Counted from the first letter of the stretch, positions 14,701 through 28,463 are shown. The stretch is 64,000 nt of DNA from Balanoglossus misakiensis (GCA_040954595.2 CM082587.2:6386001-6450000); one strand, 5' to 3'. Notes: generated by a model from the sequence alone, not told the origin. Made by a program: numbers and translations.

Positions 14701-15015
14701 AATTACCACCACCCACACTTCGCTATTAAAAAGCAATAAATGAACACATGTCGCGGTGGTACTGAACGTCTGTTAGCGATTTAACATGACGCATGTCATT
14801 ACGAAAAGTTGGGATCCAAGTGTACTTCTTATAAACTTTAGTCAAAGTAAAAGTGTTTTATAATCAAATCACTTGTTTGAATAACCATAACACACAATAT
14901 CACACTTGCAGCCATTATGTTTCTTGAGCTTCCATTTCTTGGCAGTGCTCACCATTTTGAATTGACTTAGAGAACATCAATGATGACTTTTCTCGATCAA
15001 GAGGATGTGCTATTT

Positions 15016-15083
15016 GAGCAAAGTCTTAAGAAAACCATGAGCAAAGTCTTAAGAAAACCATGAGCAAAGTCTTAAGAAAACCA
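15016..15083. repeat. Tandem repeat, 23-bp unit, three copies
   Basis: The unit beginning GAGCAAAGTCTTAAGAAAAC is present three times head to tail, almost without change, so the expansion is recent. No coding sense was found in it. Confidence 0.9.
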
Positions 15084-15332
15084 ATTTCAAGATTCGCCTT
15101 AGCTTTTATTAATGGCAAAATGTAGTACATCAGTACAACCTGACACATAGAAATTGCATTTGTAAAGCACAATGTTCAACAGGAAATGAAATCTTTATAG
15201 ATTAGTTTTTTTAATGATTATATTTTTATGTGCCACGTAAGAATGGACAATTCGTATAAATAATCAATGTCTGCACAAGAAAACACTGTCAGTCAAGATG
15301 TGTGGGTTGGATTGGCAGTACACCACTCCACC

Positions 15333-15357
15333 TGACGTCACAATGTCTATGACGTCA
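15333..15357. promoter_or_regulatory. Twin perfect CRE sites with ETS-like motif
   Basis: Two exact TGACGTCA octamers, at 15333-15340 and 15350-15357, start 17 bp apart. The second runs directly into CACTTCCT, whose reverse complement contains the GGAA core of ETS sites. Such spacing is typical of a promoter or enhancer, but I find no gene start that it clearly serves. Confidence 0.4.
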
Positions 15358-16480
15358 CTTCCTATTCTGTGCTTTCTTCAAAGTACAGGCAATAAGAATT
15401 TGCTTGATTTAGCCGGATCTGTAGCAGAACTTTAAATGAGGGTTATACTGTTCTATTTTGCATTTAATTATCCCAGGCACTTAGTGTTCTCGCACTCTTG
15501 TTTACGAAACTCTCACACGGAGGTTTTCAACGAACAGGGCCCCGGGTATACACTGATTACAAAATCGCTAAAAATTCAGCATTGTCGTCCGACACTAGTT
15601 CTTCTGTCATCTATGTATGCAGATCAAACATGTTACACAAATTGTTTGTTTTGTCGGCAAGAGTGTTAGACTTATAACGCCGACATCTTTCACCACTCGA
15701 AGAAACACAAAACCTGGGGGTGGGGGAAGCTACTTCCATTGATTTAAAAGACTTTCGATGGTGTTAACTTGGACAATCTTGATGAAACCATACAATCTGT
15801 GAATTTTGGTGTTTCCTTTCGCTCAAGAGTACAAACAGTTTTGCACTTTGATAACAAAGCTATACCGTTTCTATAAAAGTTGGCATTAGAATTATTTCGA
15901 CCTAGAAACGGATTCTATAATTTACGCACGCTCACATTACTTCATATGTAATAGCGATTGCAGTGACTTTGCCGTTTGGCACCAGTGGCAACCGATTCAT
16001 CAGCATACAGCTGATAGTGATTTGCTCACAGGGGGCTATGCCGCTGTTGGGAGATTTACGAAAGCGTCGACGTGGTATATTCCCCCCCCCCCTCCCAACG
16101 ACTCGAGGCAAGAAGCCTACGCACGAGTCATCAGGAAAGTAGAACCACAATACCTGCCATAAATCCGCACCTCACCAAAATCGCCTCGAGATGAGCAAAA
16201 AAAAAAGCGAAACGAATTCTCAGAAACGACATTCATACCATCGGCGTCGGATTGTTTTAAAAACCAAACACGTCTTCTCAATCTAGTCGTACTTTTCCTA
16301 CAGTAAACTTTGCATGGCAACATACCGCTAAGCTACAGTATCTGTTACAATCTGGCGGAGGAACAGCTGCCAATATCCACAGTGGTAAATTTCAACTAGC
16401 TTATGTCACCAGATTGTTACTGAGCAAATCATCCCCACCACCACCTCCAATGTCATCAGAGATTGTAATATGTGATTGTA

Positions 16481-16659
16481 CAGTCAAACCTCTCTATAGT
16501 GGCCAGTCAAGTGACTTTCCTAAACTGGCCTTTATAGAGAGGTGACCTTTATATAGAGGTTAATTAACACACATGTGAATTGCACAGGGACTGTAACAAA
16601 GTGGCCACTATATAGAGGTGACCGCTATATAGAGGTGGCCACTAACCGGGGTTTGACTG
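16481..16659. mobile_element. 179-bp pogo/Tc1-mariner-type MITE
   Basis: The left end reads CAGTCAAACCTCTCTATAGT and the right end closes with ACCGGGGTTTGACTG, an imperfect terminal inverted repeat of about 23 bp. The dinucleotide TA lies directly outside each end (16479-16480 and 16660-16661), as expected for target-site duplication by Tc1/mariner/pogo transposases. Several internal copies of TATAGAGGTG resemble subterminal repeats. There is no coding capacity, so it would need a transposase supplied elsewhere. The family assignment rests on the TA target and the CAG-start ends. Confidence 0.75.
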
Positions 16660-16661
16660 TA

Positions 16662-18106
16662 TCTACAATATATAAAGAGCCGCAGATGACTTAAGATCCA
16701 TGAATGAAATCTAACGGTCATCTCACGACTGTTCTCCTGGTTTTCTGACTACATGGCAGCCATGAATAATTAAACTGGATATAAATATTCTGTTTTAATT
16801 CGAATTATGTGTTTAATATGATACCATTTCTCCAAGTAATACAACCGGAACATGATACATGTGATTCATATATTTATTTCTGATCCCTTTAAATAAGCCT
16901 TAGTACACATGCAGATTTACCATCTTGATGGAAACCCATGGGCCAATAATTAATTCATTCGGAATATAGCAAAGTAAGCATAAACTTGCTCATTTTTATG
17001 GCCCATGTGAAGAGCGCGTGCAGTGGGCCTGCAGAACTAGAAAAGGGCAGATTTCTGAGGACATGACTCGGGTCATGATGTATATCACAGAAAAGCATCA
17101 GAATCCTTGAAAGGATTCAAAAGCTATCGCATCGATATAATCCTTCAATTGTACATTCCCTTAAAAAATTGACAACATTAGTGTGTTTAATTTCTGCACA
17201 AAAATCGAGAGAAAGCAAGGATAGGCAGTGACATTTTGAAAATAAATCCCATTCCCAGATGGATTTTCCTTCGAATTTCGCAATTTTTTCATCGTCTATC
17301 AGTCAATTCCTATTTTATCGGTGATTCACAGTACTGGCTATTAATCAGTAAGCGAGAGTATCCTCCGTGAACCCATATTAAGTAACGATATTTAAAGCGA
17401 CAACGTACAATATCACGGTGTATATCTTGACATAAGCTAAAACCTCGTGTAATTTTAGAAATTCGATCCACCCGTCTATAATGTAACATCCTGTATTGAA
17501 CCGTGATTCGCTCGATAGAATGTCATGCCTGTTGTCGAACGAACCATATGCCGACACATTTTGCCGGGAAAAAAAGGCAATTGACAGTCGCTGAGACGCA
17601 AACCTGTGAAATTATTGATTTGCCTGTCATGTAAAAGTGCATGCTTGCCATTGTCCGTCACAAAAGGATTGTAGATAAGCTCCCGCGCGTTCAACTTAAT
17701 GCTCTAACCTTCGTTTTGCCGTAGCAACAACTATAATCATTTCACTGTAAGCTCATAAATGATTAAAATGTATGCGGAGCGTAAACATCAAATCGCCAGA
17801 AGTTGTTGTCACATAAAAAATTCGTTGACGTTTAATACATGTACTATAACATAAAGACAGTGTGGAAATATAACATCACAGACAACCAGCTCTCAATTCG
17901 AAACAGTACTTTTGTACTGATAACTGATCCTATGTTTTAGTGGCACTGACAATGTTCAAACAAACAGCTATGGGCCTAAACAAAGACAGAAGTTACTTAA
18001 ATTGACTTTACCTGCATGGTGTCTGGCAGGTTTGTGATCCGGAGTTATTAAAGCCCCAATCGAGCATTATTTTCATGACTTTACCTCGAGACTTAGAATT
18101 ATTCCT
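16662..18106. other. Gene-free stretch
   Basis: AT-rich sequence between two transposon-like elements. The only open frame above 60 codons (minus strand, 17476-17694) has no recognisable feature. I see nothing else in it. Confidence 0.55.
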
Positions 18107-18110
18107 TTAA

Positions 18111-19096
18111 GGTAGTTGGAAAGGCTATTTTTGAAGCAAATTCTCTCAATGTTCGTGAATTTAATTTCACAAGTTAGAATAAAGATAATGACTTGAAATT
18201 TGCAGCATGTATTCTTAACAAACTAAAAAGTGAGGGAAAAATATGACTGTAAAAATATCTGCTAAAATTATGAAATTTGATACGCCTAAATATAAATATT
18301 CATAATTTTACAAAATATTGATTGAATCTTGACATGTTTTCACAAATTATTGAATAATTTGTATTCATTTTAATATTAAGCAACCCCTCCAGCAATGTAC
18401 GGGACACTTTCAGCATAAACTTATTTTTTTCAAAGTTATCACTCAGGAAAACACAGTTTTTGTTGATATTTTGTATACAACTTTAACGTGCTGCCAAAAC
18501 ACAACGGGAAAACTTATGAAAAAACTGTCCCATAAAATTGTTCTTTGGGATGTCCCGAGCCTTTCCTGAAAAATTCATGATAAAAAAAATATCTGGCATA
18601 CCAATTCAATCACAAATAAAAACCATTACATTATGGCGAAGGGCAGAAAAGTAGCGAAATACGCAAAGTTTAGCGGCAGTTCACGGCGAAGGATTGCATT
18701 TATCTGGGTCAAACGCTTTTCCGCTGGCCTTTCGGGTTCCCTAGAAATGCAAAAATGTCCATAATTTGGTAGCCTTTAATAAACAAGCAAGGTTATCTAT
18801 CGCTGAAAATTGCAAGAATCAGTGTTTGCAAGTTACATTTAAATGCCCTTGGCTAGGGGAACCCGTTCTTGTGTGCATAGCCTAGGAGAAGTCTTCCCCT
18901 AGAGGGCGCTCAAATAAGGCTCCCTAGCTTCATTGCCAGATGTATGAAATTAGGTATCATAAAACCAGCCATATCTTGTTACACGTTTATTGCCCCGAAT
19001 TTTTCATAAGTTTAATTGTTCTCTAATACATTTCTAGATATAAATTCAGTGTTTTTAAATGAAATTTTAACTGACGCCCTAGCCTTTCCAACTACC
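18111..19096. mobile_element. 986-bp TTAA-flanked non-autonomous DNA transposon
   Basis: The left end GGTAGTTGGAAAGGCTA and the right end TAGCCTTTCCAACTACC form a perfect 17-bp terminal inverted repeat. TTAA lies directly outside each end (18107-18110 and 19097-19100). Target-site duplication of TTAA is known for piggyBac and Kolobok superfamilies. The interior is AT-rich and has no long open frame, so this is an internally deleted or MITE-like derivative. I cannot choose between the two superfamilies. Confidence 0.75.
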
Positions 19097-19100
19097 TTAA

Positions 19101-20200
19101 ATAAGCTTACTGATTGGTATTTGCAAACAAATTATCAACCTCTGATTGTGGCTGTACATATAAATATAACCAATTTAAATAATAAATGGGTGCCACACCC
19201 ATTTATTCACTCGCCCATACCAAGACCACAGCTAGTGGTTTTCACGTTTGGGTATTGGAATCGCCAAAAATTCAAAAATGTTGTTTGTTCACTTGAAGTA
19301 TGTTATTGCTAAAACCTTTAATAAAATAAACCAAAAGCAACAGGTTAGTCTGACAGAAAATAAATTTTTCACATTGACTCTTGTGATAAGTGTCATTCAT
19401 CTAGACTGAATATCCTATATGTTCCCAGAAAGCCAGGCTTGAAAGGGTTAAATAATCTTGCAGAATATAATATTTATCGAAAGAAAATACAATTGACAGA
19501 AGAAGAGAATGGAAAGAATATTTTCAATGATAGAGCCACATTTCAGAAGTACAAACACGTCTCACTGCGCCAGTCAATCATACAAGTACATTTTATTTAT
19601 TACAGATAATCACAAGGCTATTTCTCCGCCTCGAGGTGATGATAGTGATTTGTTACCCAACGGTAAATACCATGTTGGTGCTGCTAATCTGCGGGGGGAC
19701 TCTGAAATGTTATTCGCACAGATAGGGGAAAAAAATCTCCGTGGCGCTCTGATATGCATCTGTCAACTCGCCGTGACTGCAAGCCCGTCGCGGCGGTTTA
19801 CTTTGTCGGCGTTCATGGAATGTGCTTAATCAAACGTACCACAAGTGTCCACGAGCGATCACGCGTCTGCCAAGTGTTTAAAAGCATCTGAGCAATCAGC
19901 CATGCGCGGCATATCATGAACGCAACACAGCCTATACACAGTGGCATCAGACAGTACACGGGTGTGTGTGTACTTGTTCTGAAACACCTTATAATAACAG
20001 ATCTCTAATATTCAAATATTTGAGGTACGTTCCCGTGCCCACCGATTAATTTCATAAACAATACACATCTACATAAACATGCGTTCAAATTTTATTTGGT
20101 TAGGTTCATTTCATATGATTAAAGGGACATTTCTTCTATGATCTCATACATAAGTGGTTCTCATACAAGAAGCACAAATGCATATCAGGACAAAAGCATA
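19101..20200. other. Gene-free stretch
   Basis: No exon is supported. A 106-codon open frame at 19509-19829 has no recognisable domain and no signal peptide; I treat it as chance. Confidence 0.5.
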
Positions 20201-20201
20201 G

Positions 20202-20202
<1 letters not shown>

Positions 20203-20282
<80 letters not shown>
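20203..20282. repeat. (GATA)20 microsatellite
   Basis: Perfect GATA array of about 20 units. A shorter, mutated GATA/GACA stretch lies at 20572-20611. Confidence 0.97.
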
Positions 20283-20283
<1 letters not shown>

Positions 20284-20571
20284 GCGTGCACATGCACACA
20301 TTAACACATACAAAATAAACATCTGCTAAAAGAACATTGACATCAGTGTGAATTGTTTACAGTAAACTACATGTAACATGACATGATCAATCTATGGTCG
20401 GGATATTAAATCCTCTTTCACTTTTAAGCCTGTAGTTTGGTCAAGGTCCTTTAAAGCCGATAAGGGCAGTCTTGTTGCATGTTTTATATTGGGGATTTAC
20501 ATTTTGCATTAGAAGTATCAGGTCACTCTAAATGTTTAATATTTCTTTGACATTTGAAAATAAAATCACCA

Positions 20572-20611
20572 AGATAGATAGATATATAGACAGACAGACA
20601 GATAGATAGAT
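20572..20611. repeat. Short GATA/GACA microsatellite
   Basis: Mixed GATA and GACA tetranucleotides about 300 bp beyond the main GATA array. Confidence 0.85.
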
Positions 20612-21334
20612 TGATCAACAACGCAGTGACAAAAGTAAGCAAATTTGTAACAGAGGTTGTATTAATCAGTGTTAAGAAGATACCTTTTCAGCTTTTAAAT
20701 AAATTCCTTGACTGATTTGATTTTATTTGTGTAGGATTTCATTCCAATGCTTGGCAATGGAGTAGTATTAATTGTTTTGAGATGAAGTAAGCTTTGGGAA
20801 GCATAAACATATCAGTGGAGGCAAATCTTGTATGATACTGGTGTGATACAGATGTAGCATAGTGAGTGGGCATAATGCTCTGTTTTTTAGGACACCAGCA
20901 AAGACACAAGTTTGAAGTTTACAGAGTTTGTAAACACTAAGAATTCCAAGTTGCTGAAATAATGGAGCACTATGTGTATTGGGCCTAGAAACAGTTACAT
21001 TCTTAACTTTGCTGTCTCACTACAATTGTAGGCTATTCTCAATGTGCAATCTCTGACGCTGGAGGTGGTTGTCATGTGGTGCAGAACAGTTAAATAGCAG
21101 TGAGAGGTAAAAGAAAGATGCCATTGAAGTTGCCGTTGTTGGCGCTCTAACACTCACAAATATAGTATCGTACCCACAGATAACATTTTAATACTACATA
21201 TACATATACATGTACATGTACATGTGCTGTCAGTGATGGTATTCTGACGGAAACCCGAACAGTCCACCTCTGAAAACACACCCTCCCACCCCCTATAGCT
21301 TCATTGTCATGTTTGAATACTTTTGAGTTCACAA

Positions 21335-24300
21335 AAAATCCAGTTTTGAGCTCTGTACATCACACACCCCTCCAACACCCACCCCCCAGCAGATTCTGTC
21401 ATGTTTCATGATTGAGTTCACAAAAATCGAGTATTGAGCTCTGTATATCACCCCCCCCTCCCACACCCTACAGATTCTGTCATGTTTCATGTTTGAGTTC
21501 CCAAAAATCTAGTTTTGAGCTCTGTATATCACACACACACCCCCCCCCCACACACACACTAGTACCAGTACTAAATGTACCACTAGTGCCTTAAAAGCTA
21601 TCACAAAAATCTAGTTTTGAGCTCTGTATATCACACACCCCCCCTCACACACTAGTACCAGTATAAGTGTACCACTAGTGCCTTAAAAGCTATCACAAAA
21701 ATCTAGTATTGAGCTCAGTATATCACACCCCCCCCTCACACACTAGTACCAGTACAAAGTGTACCACTAGTGCCTTAAAAGCTATCACAAAAATCTAGTA
21801 TTGAGCTCAGTATATCACACCCCCCCCCCTCACACACTAGTACCAGTATAAGTGTACCACTAGTGCCTTAAAAGCTATCACAAGAATCTAGTATTGAGCT
21901 CAGTATATCAAAACCCCTCCCACACCCTACAGATTATCATGTTTCATGTTTGAGTTCACAAGAATCTAGTATTGAGCTTTGTATATCACACCCCCCCCCA
22001 CACACACGCACACTAGCACCAGTACTAAGTGTACCACTAGTGCCTTAAAAGCTATCACAAAAATCTAGTATTGAGCTCAGTATATCAAAACCCCTCCCAC
22101 ACCCTACAGATTATCATGTTTCATGTTTGAGTTCACAAGAATCTAGTATTGAGCTCAGTATATCACACCCCCCCCCTCACACACTAGTACCAGTACTAAG
22201 TGTACCACTAGTGCCTTAAAAGCTATCACAAAAATCTAGTATTGAGCTCAGTATATCAAAACCCCTCCCACACCCTACAGATTGTCATGTTTCATGTTTG
22301 AGTTCACAAGAATCTAGTATTGAGCTCTGTATATCACAACCCCCCCACACACACACACACACACTAGTACCAGTACTAAGTGTACCACTAGTGCCTTAAA
22401 AGCTATCACAAAAATCTAGTATTGAGCTCAGTATATCAAAACCCCTCCCACACCCTACAGATTCTGTCATGTTTCATGTTTGAGTTCACAAGAATCTAGT
22501 ATTGAGCTCTGTATATCACCCCCCCACACACACACACTAGTACCAGTACTAAGTGTACCACTAGTGCCTTAAAAGCTATCACAAAAATCTAGTATTGAGC
22601 TCAGTATATCAAAACCCCTCCCACACCCTACAGATTCTGTCATGTTTCATGTTTGAGTTCACAAGAATCTAGTATTGAGCTTTGTATATCACACCCCCCC
22701 CCACACACACACACTAGTATCAGTACTCTAGTGCCTTAAAAGCAATCACAAAAATCTAGTATTGAGCTCTGTATATCAAAACCCCTCCCACACCCTACAG
22801 ATTCTGACATGTTTCATGTTTGAGTTCACAAGTAATCTAGTATTGAGCTTTGTATATCACACCCCCCCCCCCACACACACACTAGTATCAGTACTCTAGT
22901 GCCTTAAAAGCTATCACAAAAATCTAGTATTGAGCTCTGTATATCAAAACCCCTCCCACACCCTACAGATTCTGTCATGTTTCATGTTTGAGTTCACGAG
23001 TAATCTAGTATTGAGCTTTGTATATCACACCCCCCCCCCACACACACACACTAGTATCAGTACTCTAGTGCCTTAAAAGCTATCACAAAAATCTAGTATT
23101 GAGCTCTGTATATCAAAACCCCTCCCACACCCTACAGATTCTGTCATGTTTCATGTTTGAGTTCACAAGTAATCTAGTATTGAGCTTTGTATATCACACA
23201 CCCCCCCCCACCACACACACACACTAGTATCAGTACTCTAGTGCCTTAAAAGCTATCACAAAAATCTAGTATTGAGCTCTGTATATCAAAACCCCTCCCA
23301 CACCCTACAGATTCTGTCATGTTTCATGTTTGAGTTCACAAGAATCTAGTATTGAGCTTTGTATATCACACCCCCCCCCCCCCACACACACACTAGTATC
23401 AGTACTCTAGTGCCTTAAAAGCTATCACAAAAATCTAGTATTGAGCTCTGTATATCAAAACCCCTCCCACACCCTACAGATTCTGTCATGTTTCATGTTT
23501 GAGTTCACAAGAATCTAGTATTGAGCTCTGTATATCAACCCCCCCCCACACACACACACACTAGTACCAGTACTCTAGTGCCTTAAAAGCTATCACAAAA
23601 ATCTAGTATTGAGCTCAGTATATCAAAACCCCTCCCACACCCTACAGATTCTGTCATGTTTCATGTTTGAGTTCACAAGAATCTAGTATTGAGCTCTGTA
23701 TATCACAACCCCCCCCCCACACACACACACACTAGCACCAGTACTAAGTGTACCACTAGTGCCTTAAAAGCTATCACAAAAATCTAGTATTGAGCTCAGT
23801 ATATCAAAACCCCTCCCACACTCTACAGATTCTGTCATGTTCCATGTTTGAGTTCACAAAAATCTAGTATTGAGCTCTGTATATCACAACCCCCCCCCAC
23901 ACACACACACTAGTACCAGTACTAAGTGTACCACTAGTGCCTTAAAAGCTATCACAAAAATCTAGTATTGAGCTCAGTATATCAAAACCCCTCCCACACC
24001 CTACAGATTCTGTCATGTTTCATGTTTGAGTTCATAAGAATCTAGTATTGAGCTTTGTATATCACCCCCCCCCACACACACACACACTAGTACCAGTACA
24101 AAGTGTACCACTAGTGCCTTAAAAGCTATCACAAAAATCTAGTATTGAGCTCTGTATATCACCCCCCCCCCACACACACACACACACACACTAGTACCAG
24201 TACTAAGTGTACCACTAGTGCCTTAAAAGCTATCACAAAAATCTAGTATTGAGCTCTGTATATAAAAAACCCTCCCACACCCTACAGATTCTGTGATGTT

Positions 24301-24530
24301 TGAGTTCACAAGAATCTAGTATTGAGCTTTGTATATCACCCCCCCACACACACACACACACACTAGTACCAGTACAAAGTGTACCACTAGTGCCTTAAAA
24401 GCTATCACAAAAATCTAGTATTGAGCTCAGTATATCAAAACCCCTCCCACACCCTAGATATTCTGTCATGTTTCATGTTGTTTGAGTTCACAAAAATCTA
24501 GTTTTGAGCTTTGTATATCACACCCACCCC
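21335..24530. repeat. Composite satellite, about 37 core units
   Basis: A core of about 30 bp, of the form AATCTAGTATTGAGCTC followed by wGTATATCA, recurs about 37 times. Two different spacers alternate between cores. Spacer 1 is AAACCCCTCCCACACC followed by a CATGTTTCATGTTTGAGTT block. Spacer 2 is a poly(C) plus (CA)n tract followed by ACTAGTACCAGTAC, CCACTAGTGCC and TTAAAAGC. Two cores plus both spacers give a higher-order unit of about 170-190 bp. Units near both edges are more diverged (TCGAG or TTTTGAGCTC variants), as expected when a tandem array is homogenised in its middle. Spacer 2 contains an inverted pair of CACTAGT motifs. No gene lies inside. Confidence 0.95.
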
Positions 24531-27500
24531 ACCCTACCCCCCTGCAGCTTCATTGTCATGTTTCATTAATCACCCCAGCCCACCCCCTGTAAATACTGAA
24601 GGCTCCCCTTAGGATATACTTTCCACATAAAATGTATGCTAAATATATAGAACTTTCATGCGAAATATTCTTTGTCGAATTGCCCTGCTACTCTGTAACA
24701 CCTGTAACCGTCTACCGATATCACGTTCATCCCTAGTATTACGACCAACTGTCCCTGGGGAAATATTCAGATATCTACGCCCCCCCCCCCCCTTTCCCTG
24801 TCTGGTCTCCCTGTGCCTGATGAAACGAGCGGAGTTTTCAGGGCTTCTTCAGAAATGACAGTGGAATTAACGTCTTTTCCCTCAAACCCGGCATCAACCT
24901 TACTGTTGAAAACAACCGTCCTATCCTGCGATAAATTCGCACCCCCCAAATAAGTAGCCATGATACTATTTACCGGACACAATGCTTTCTATGTAAAAAC
25001 GACACCAACCTAAAATCGAACTGTCGACACAGAGATATGATATTGATCGGACGATGAATGCCTAATGAACACTGAAGGCCCTATAGCTATCAAATCACAC
25101 CAAAAGGAGGCGACACAAAAGCCCAGAGTCGTGTTGCGCTGACCTGCGTTAACAGATCCCGTGAGGAGTACGGTGCCCAGAGTGCAACACAGCCCTAAAC
25201 TCATGTGGCCCTTTTGCACAAAATACAACGGTTCTCAACAAACAACATTCATCGACCCCCGGCATCGACCAAACCTAACCACTGCGTCGATCGAGACCTT
25301 GGCGAATATTCGAAAGGGGAAACTGAACTAATGTTGCCCTCACAATCCCGCAGATGCCACCAATTGCGGACAAAAAGACGAAAAATTGCACAGGGCCACG
25401 CCGTGCGCTCCTTCGTCTCCAGACCGACGCTAACGGTTTTCCTAAAATGATAGACAGGCTAATCACGTGACCCAGAACGCAGTTTTGATTGGTGTATCAC
25501 TCAATACAAGGGCTAGATGGGGAAACCCCTCCATCCGTGGCTGGTTAGACATAAGCCCAGTAACGGTCACCAAGGCAACACCCCACGCAAGTGAAGCCAT
25601 ACAAAACACCATGTCACAATAATAAACCATATGGAATATAACAGTATAATCGACAAAACACATTGCCACGAAAGTGCGCTTCCGATTTCACCATACATGT
25701 ATATGACGTCATAAAGTACGTCATAGACTATACAAACACCACAGGTAAGTACTACCTGACACTGCAGGATAGATGGTTTTTGTTCTTGGTTCCGGTTAAT
25801 TGACGCCGCCAAAGTAACGACAGACCAACTGAAAAATAAGTAAAACTTTGATTCTGGTGTGTGCGGAGTCTGTAAGGGGCCCTCAACGTCAGAGATCGCC
25901 AAATGTAACAATGTTTAAAGCAAGCTACAAAAACACGTGGTATGGCAAGATGATGTCGACGCGAGTTTCAGAACGGTCCTTGCAAGGTCTACACCAGACA
26001 CAAGTTTACTGAGTACATGTTGGTCTACATATCAGCCGTTTGGTGTGGTGAATAGGCCTACAAGATCACACACACACACACACATATGCGAACTGTCGTC
26101 AAGTGTAGTCCGCATGCGCATGTCGCCAGTCAAAACAGAGTACATTGGCGATGTCTTTCGCAACGAAATTCTTGTCCGGCGTATCGTATTGGTGTGATCA
26201 TTGATATACAACTGGGTCAACATTATTGCAGTACATCATGTGTACTTATCAGACGGTCGGGAATGAACTCAATTAAGTGAATCATTGAGAGAGCTGGCGC
26301 AACCTGTTTCATCATCTCTGCTACCAAAATAACTTCACCCAACTATTGATTTACTGGCAGATTGCAACTTACATGTAAGCTGGTATATCCATACCGACAA
26401 AAAATGTGTGTCGCTCAAATAGCGGGATTTCATCCCTTCTGTGCAGTAGAGCCCGTGTTGATTTTACATTTTGCTCACAGACAGACTTTCGTGTGTTTCA
26501 TAATTCAAAACACACGTAAATAATTCCCTCGTCATTTTGGACAGATTACAGAAAACGGTTTAATTTTTCATGTTCCATCCATTCCCTTATAAGAAAATGA
26601 TGCGTCACTTTTTGTATGTATGTATTTCATAACCCGTCTTCCAATGAAATAAAAAACAGACCGTCCATTAATTATCTGATTTAATACCTTATGATATGAT
26701 CCGTTTGGCGTTTGAAATGTGAAAGACAAGTCGTACGAATTGGAAAGTCCGCTTTAATTAAGTTTTGCGCGCGCAAAGTTCTCATCAGCACAAACGATTT
26801 ATACATGTAGTTCCTATGTTCTCAGCCGGAGGCAAGGATATGTACAATGCCTTTCTGTCTGTTTGTCTGTTTTCAGTCTGACTGCCTTAATGCTGAGCGG
26901 GTAATCGGATTAAATTCGAATTTGATATCCTCTGTTTTCGGAATGGAAAGAAAATCGATCAGTTTTGGTGGGCTCCAAATCATGCCTTGTTGTCGTATTC
27001 TTGATGTATGGATCAAATTTCAGTTTTCGATTTTGATCAACATTTGCTCCACCCCCGGACCGCAACCAGTTTTTTTGTAGGCACTGTCGATGAAAGAATG
27101 ACAAGAAATTGTCGTCTGCGCCCCAACGCGGGTGGGGGACGGTACAGACAAATACTTGAGTTACTTTGCTATAATCATGGCACGAATCCAATAAATGATG
27201 ACGACAACAGTGCTCTGTGAGCTAGGAACAGAACTCGTGATCTGAGATACTTGACAGTACTATGCCATGACAGTACCCTGTGATAAAAATATCACCCCCC
27301 CCCCCCCGCAAAGGATCACCAGTTGGTCACGTTAGACTTCTGCGTTTCCACAAGAACGTCGTCGCCACTTCATGTGTTGCGACATACACCACATATAAAT
27401 GCCATGCACTGGGTTGTGACTGAGCGTTTACAGCATCAAACGACGCTTACAGACACCTTGCCTTACTAAGTATCACGTGACTGTGGTTTTTATCAGATCA

Positions 27501-28463
27501 CACTTTTGGGGTCATCCTGTCCACCTTCTTTCCCACCTACTTAACCTACTTGCGTGGGCACCCAAAATAAAAACAGTCCGGATGTCGCGGAAACGTAAAC
27601 AAACAAGCTGAATACAAAACGCCCACCTGTTCCGTGTAGTGCGGGTGCTTGGAGTATGGCCACTAAGATATTTATTGGCCATGCATTTTACCGAAAAATA
27701 ATTGGTCAGTATTCATCGGAGATCGCTGCAATTTTCTTATCCCTTTGAGGACTCATTTGATCAATGTTGATAAAATTAAAAGAGTGTCAGGCCTACAACA
27801 TGCCTCGAAAGACAGCAAGTTGCGTCACCAACAAACCCCGTCATATGCAGTCAAAATATTAATACTGAATGTTTGTGCTCTGAGGTTGAAGTTCATTTTC
27901 TGTCAAACATCTCGTGCGATGATGTACCACGATGAAAAGTCGTGCATGTTTATTTTTATCAGTACTCGAACTGGATTTGGCCGGTTGCCATCAATGGGCC
28001 TCTGAGTGGTTTTGAGGTATTAAAATCACGCAGACGACAGACAAAATTCCCTCGTTTGGGCAGTGAGATACCAGCACACACGTCTATGATTTTGAGGTGA
28101 CATGTAGCCAAACCTGTTTTCGACTTCTGCGCGAAAAACTTCAGATTTGGGAGATCACGGATAAACTGTTTCACAGACAGGAAATCTAGAAATCCCGCCG
28201 CTCACTGTTCAGGCTCACAACATGTAGAATTTTTAAGGAAATCGAACTCTGTAGTTAAATCGTAGTTAAAGTGGATTTTTAGCGGCAGACTTGTCCGCGG
28301 GCAACGGTTGATACGTGAGGCACCCCGTCCTTTCTGTAAGCGGTCACCAGTACCATAGAGTTCAAGTTTAACTGGCTACTAAATGTGAATTTGGGATTGT
28401 CGAACGCAAAAATCGTGCATTGATACTTTAAATACAGTTGTCGGAGTAACGGTTGCATCGTGT

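Larger units (their letters stand above)
3200..16470. other. Long gene-free region with scattered repeats
   Basis: No exon can be supported. The longest open frames are about 110-125 codons, have no recognisable domain, and are of a length expected by chance in AT-rich DNA. The stretch holds several poly(C)/poly(G) runs, purine-rich microsatellite sequence near 8.6 kb, a copy of a dispersed repeat near 5.7 kb, a three-copy 23-bp tandem repeat at 15.0 kb, and a twin CRE at 15.3 kb. Distal regulatory DNA cannot be excluded. Confidence 0.55.

Noticed and set aside
25010-25204. Minus-strand 65-codon frame starting MSLGLCCTLGTVLLTG, signal-peptide-like with a good ATG context
   Set aside because: There is no second supporting signal. 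The only possible donor (G|GTCAGC) is weak and no in-frame partner exon or poly(A) signal was found.
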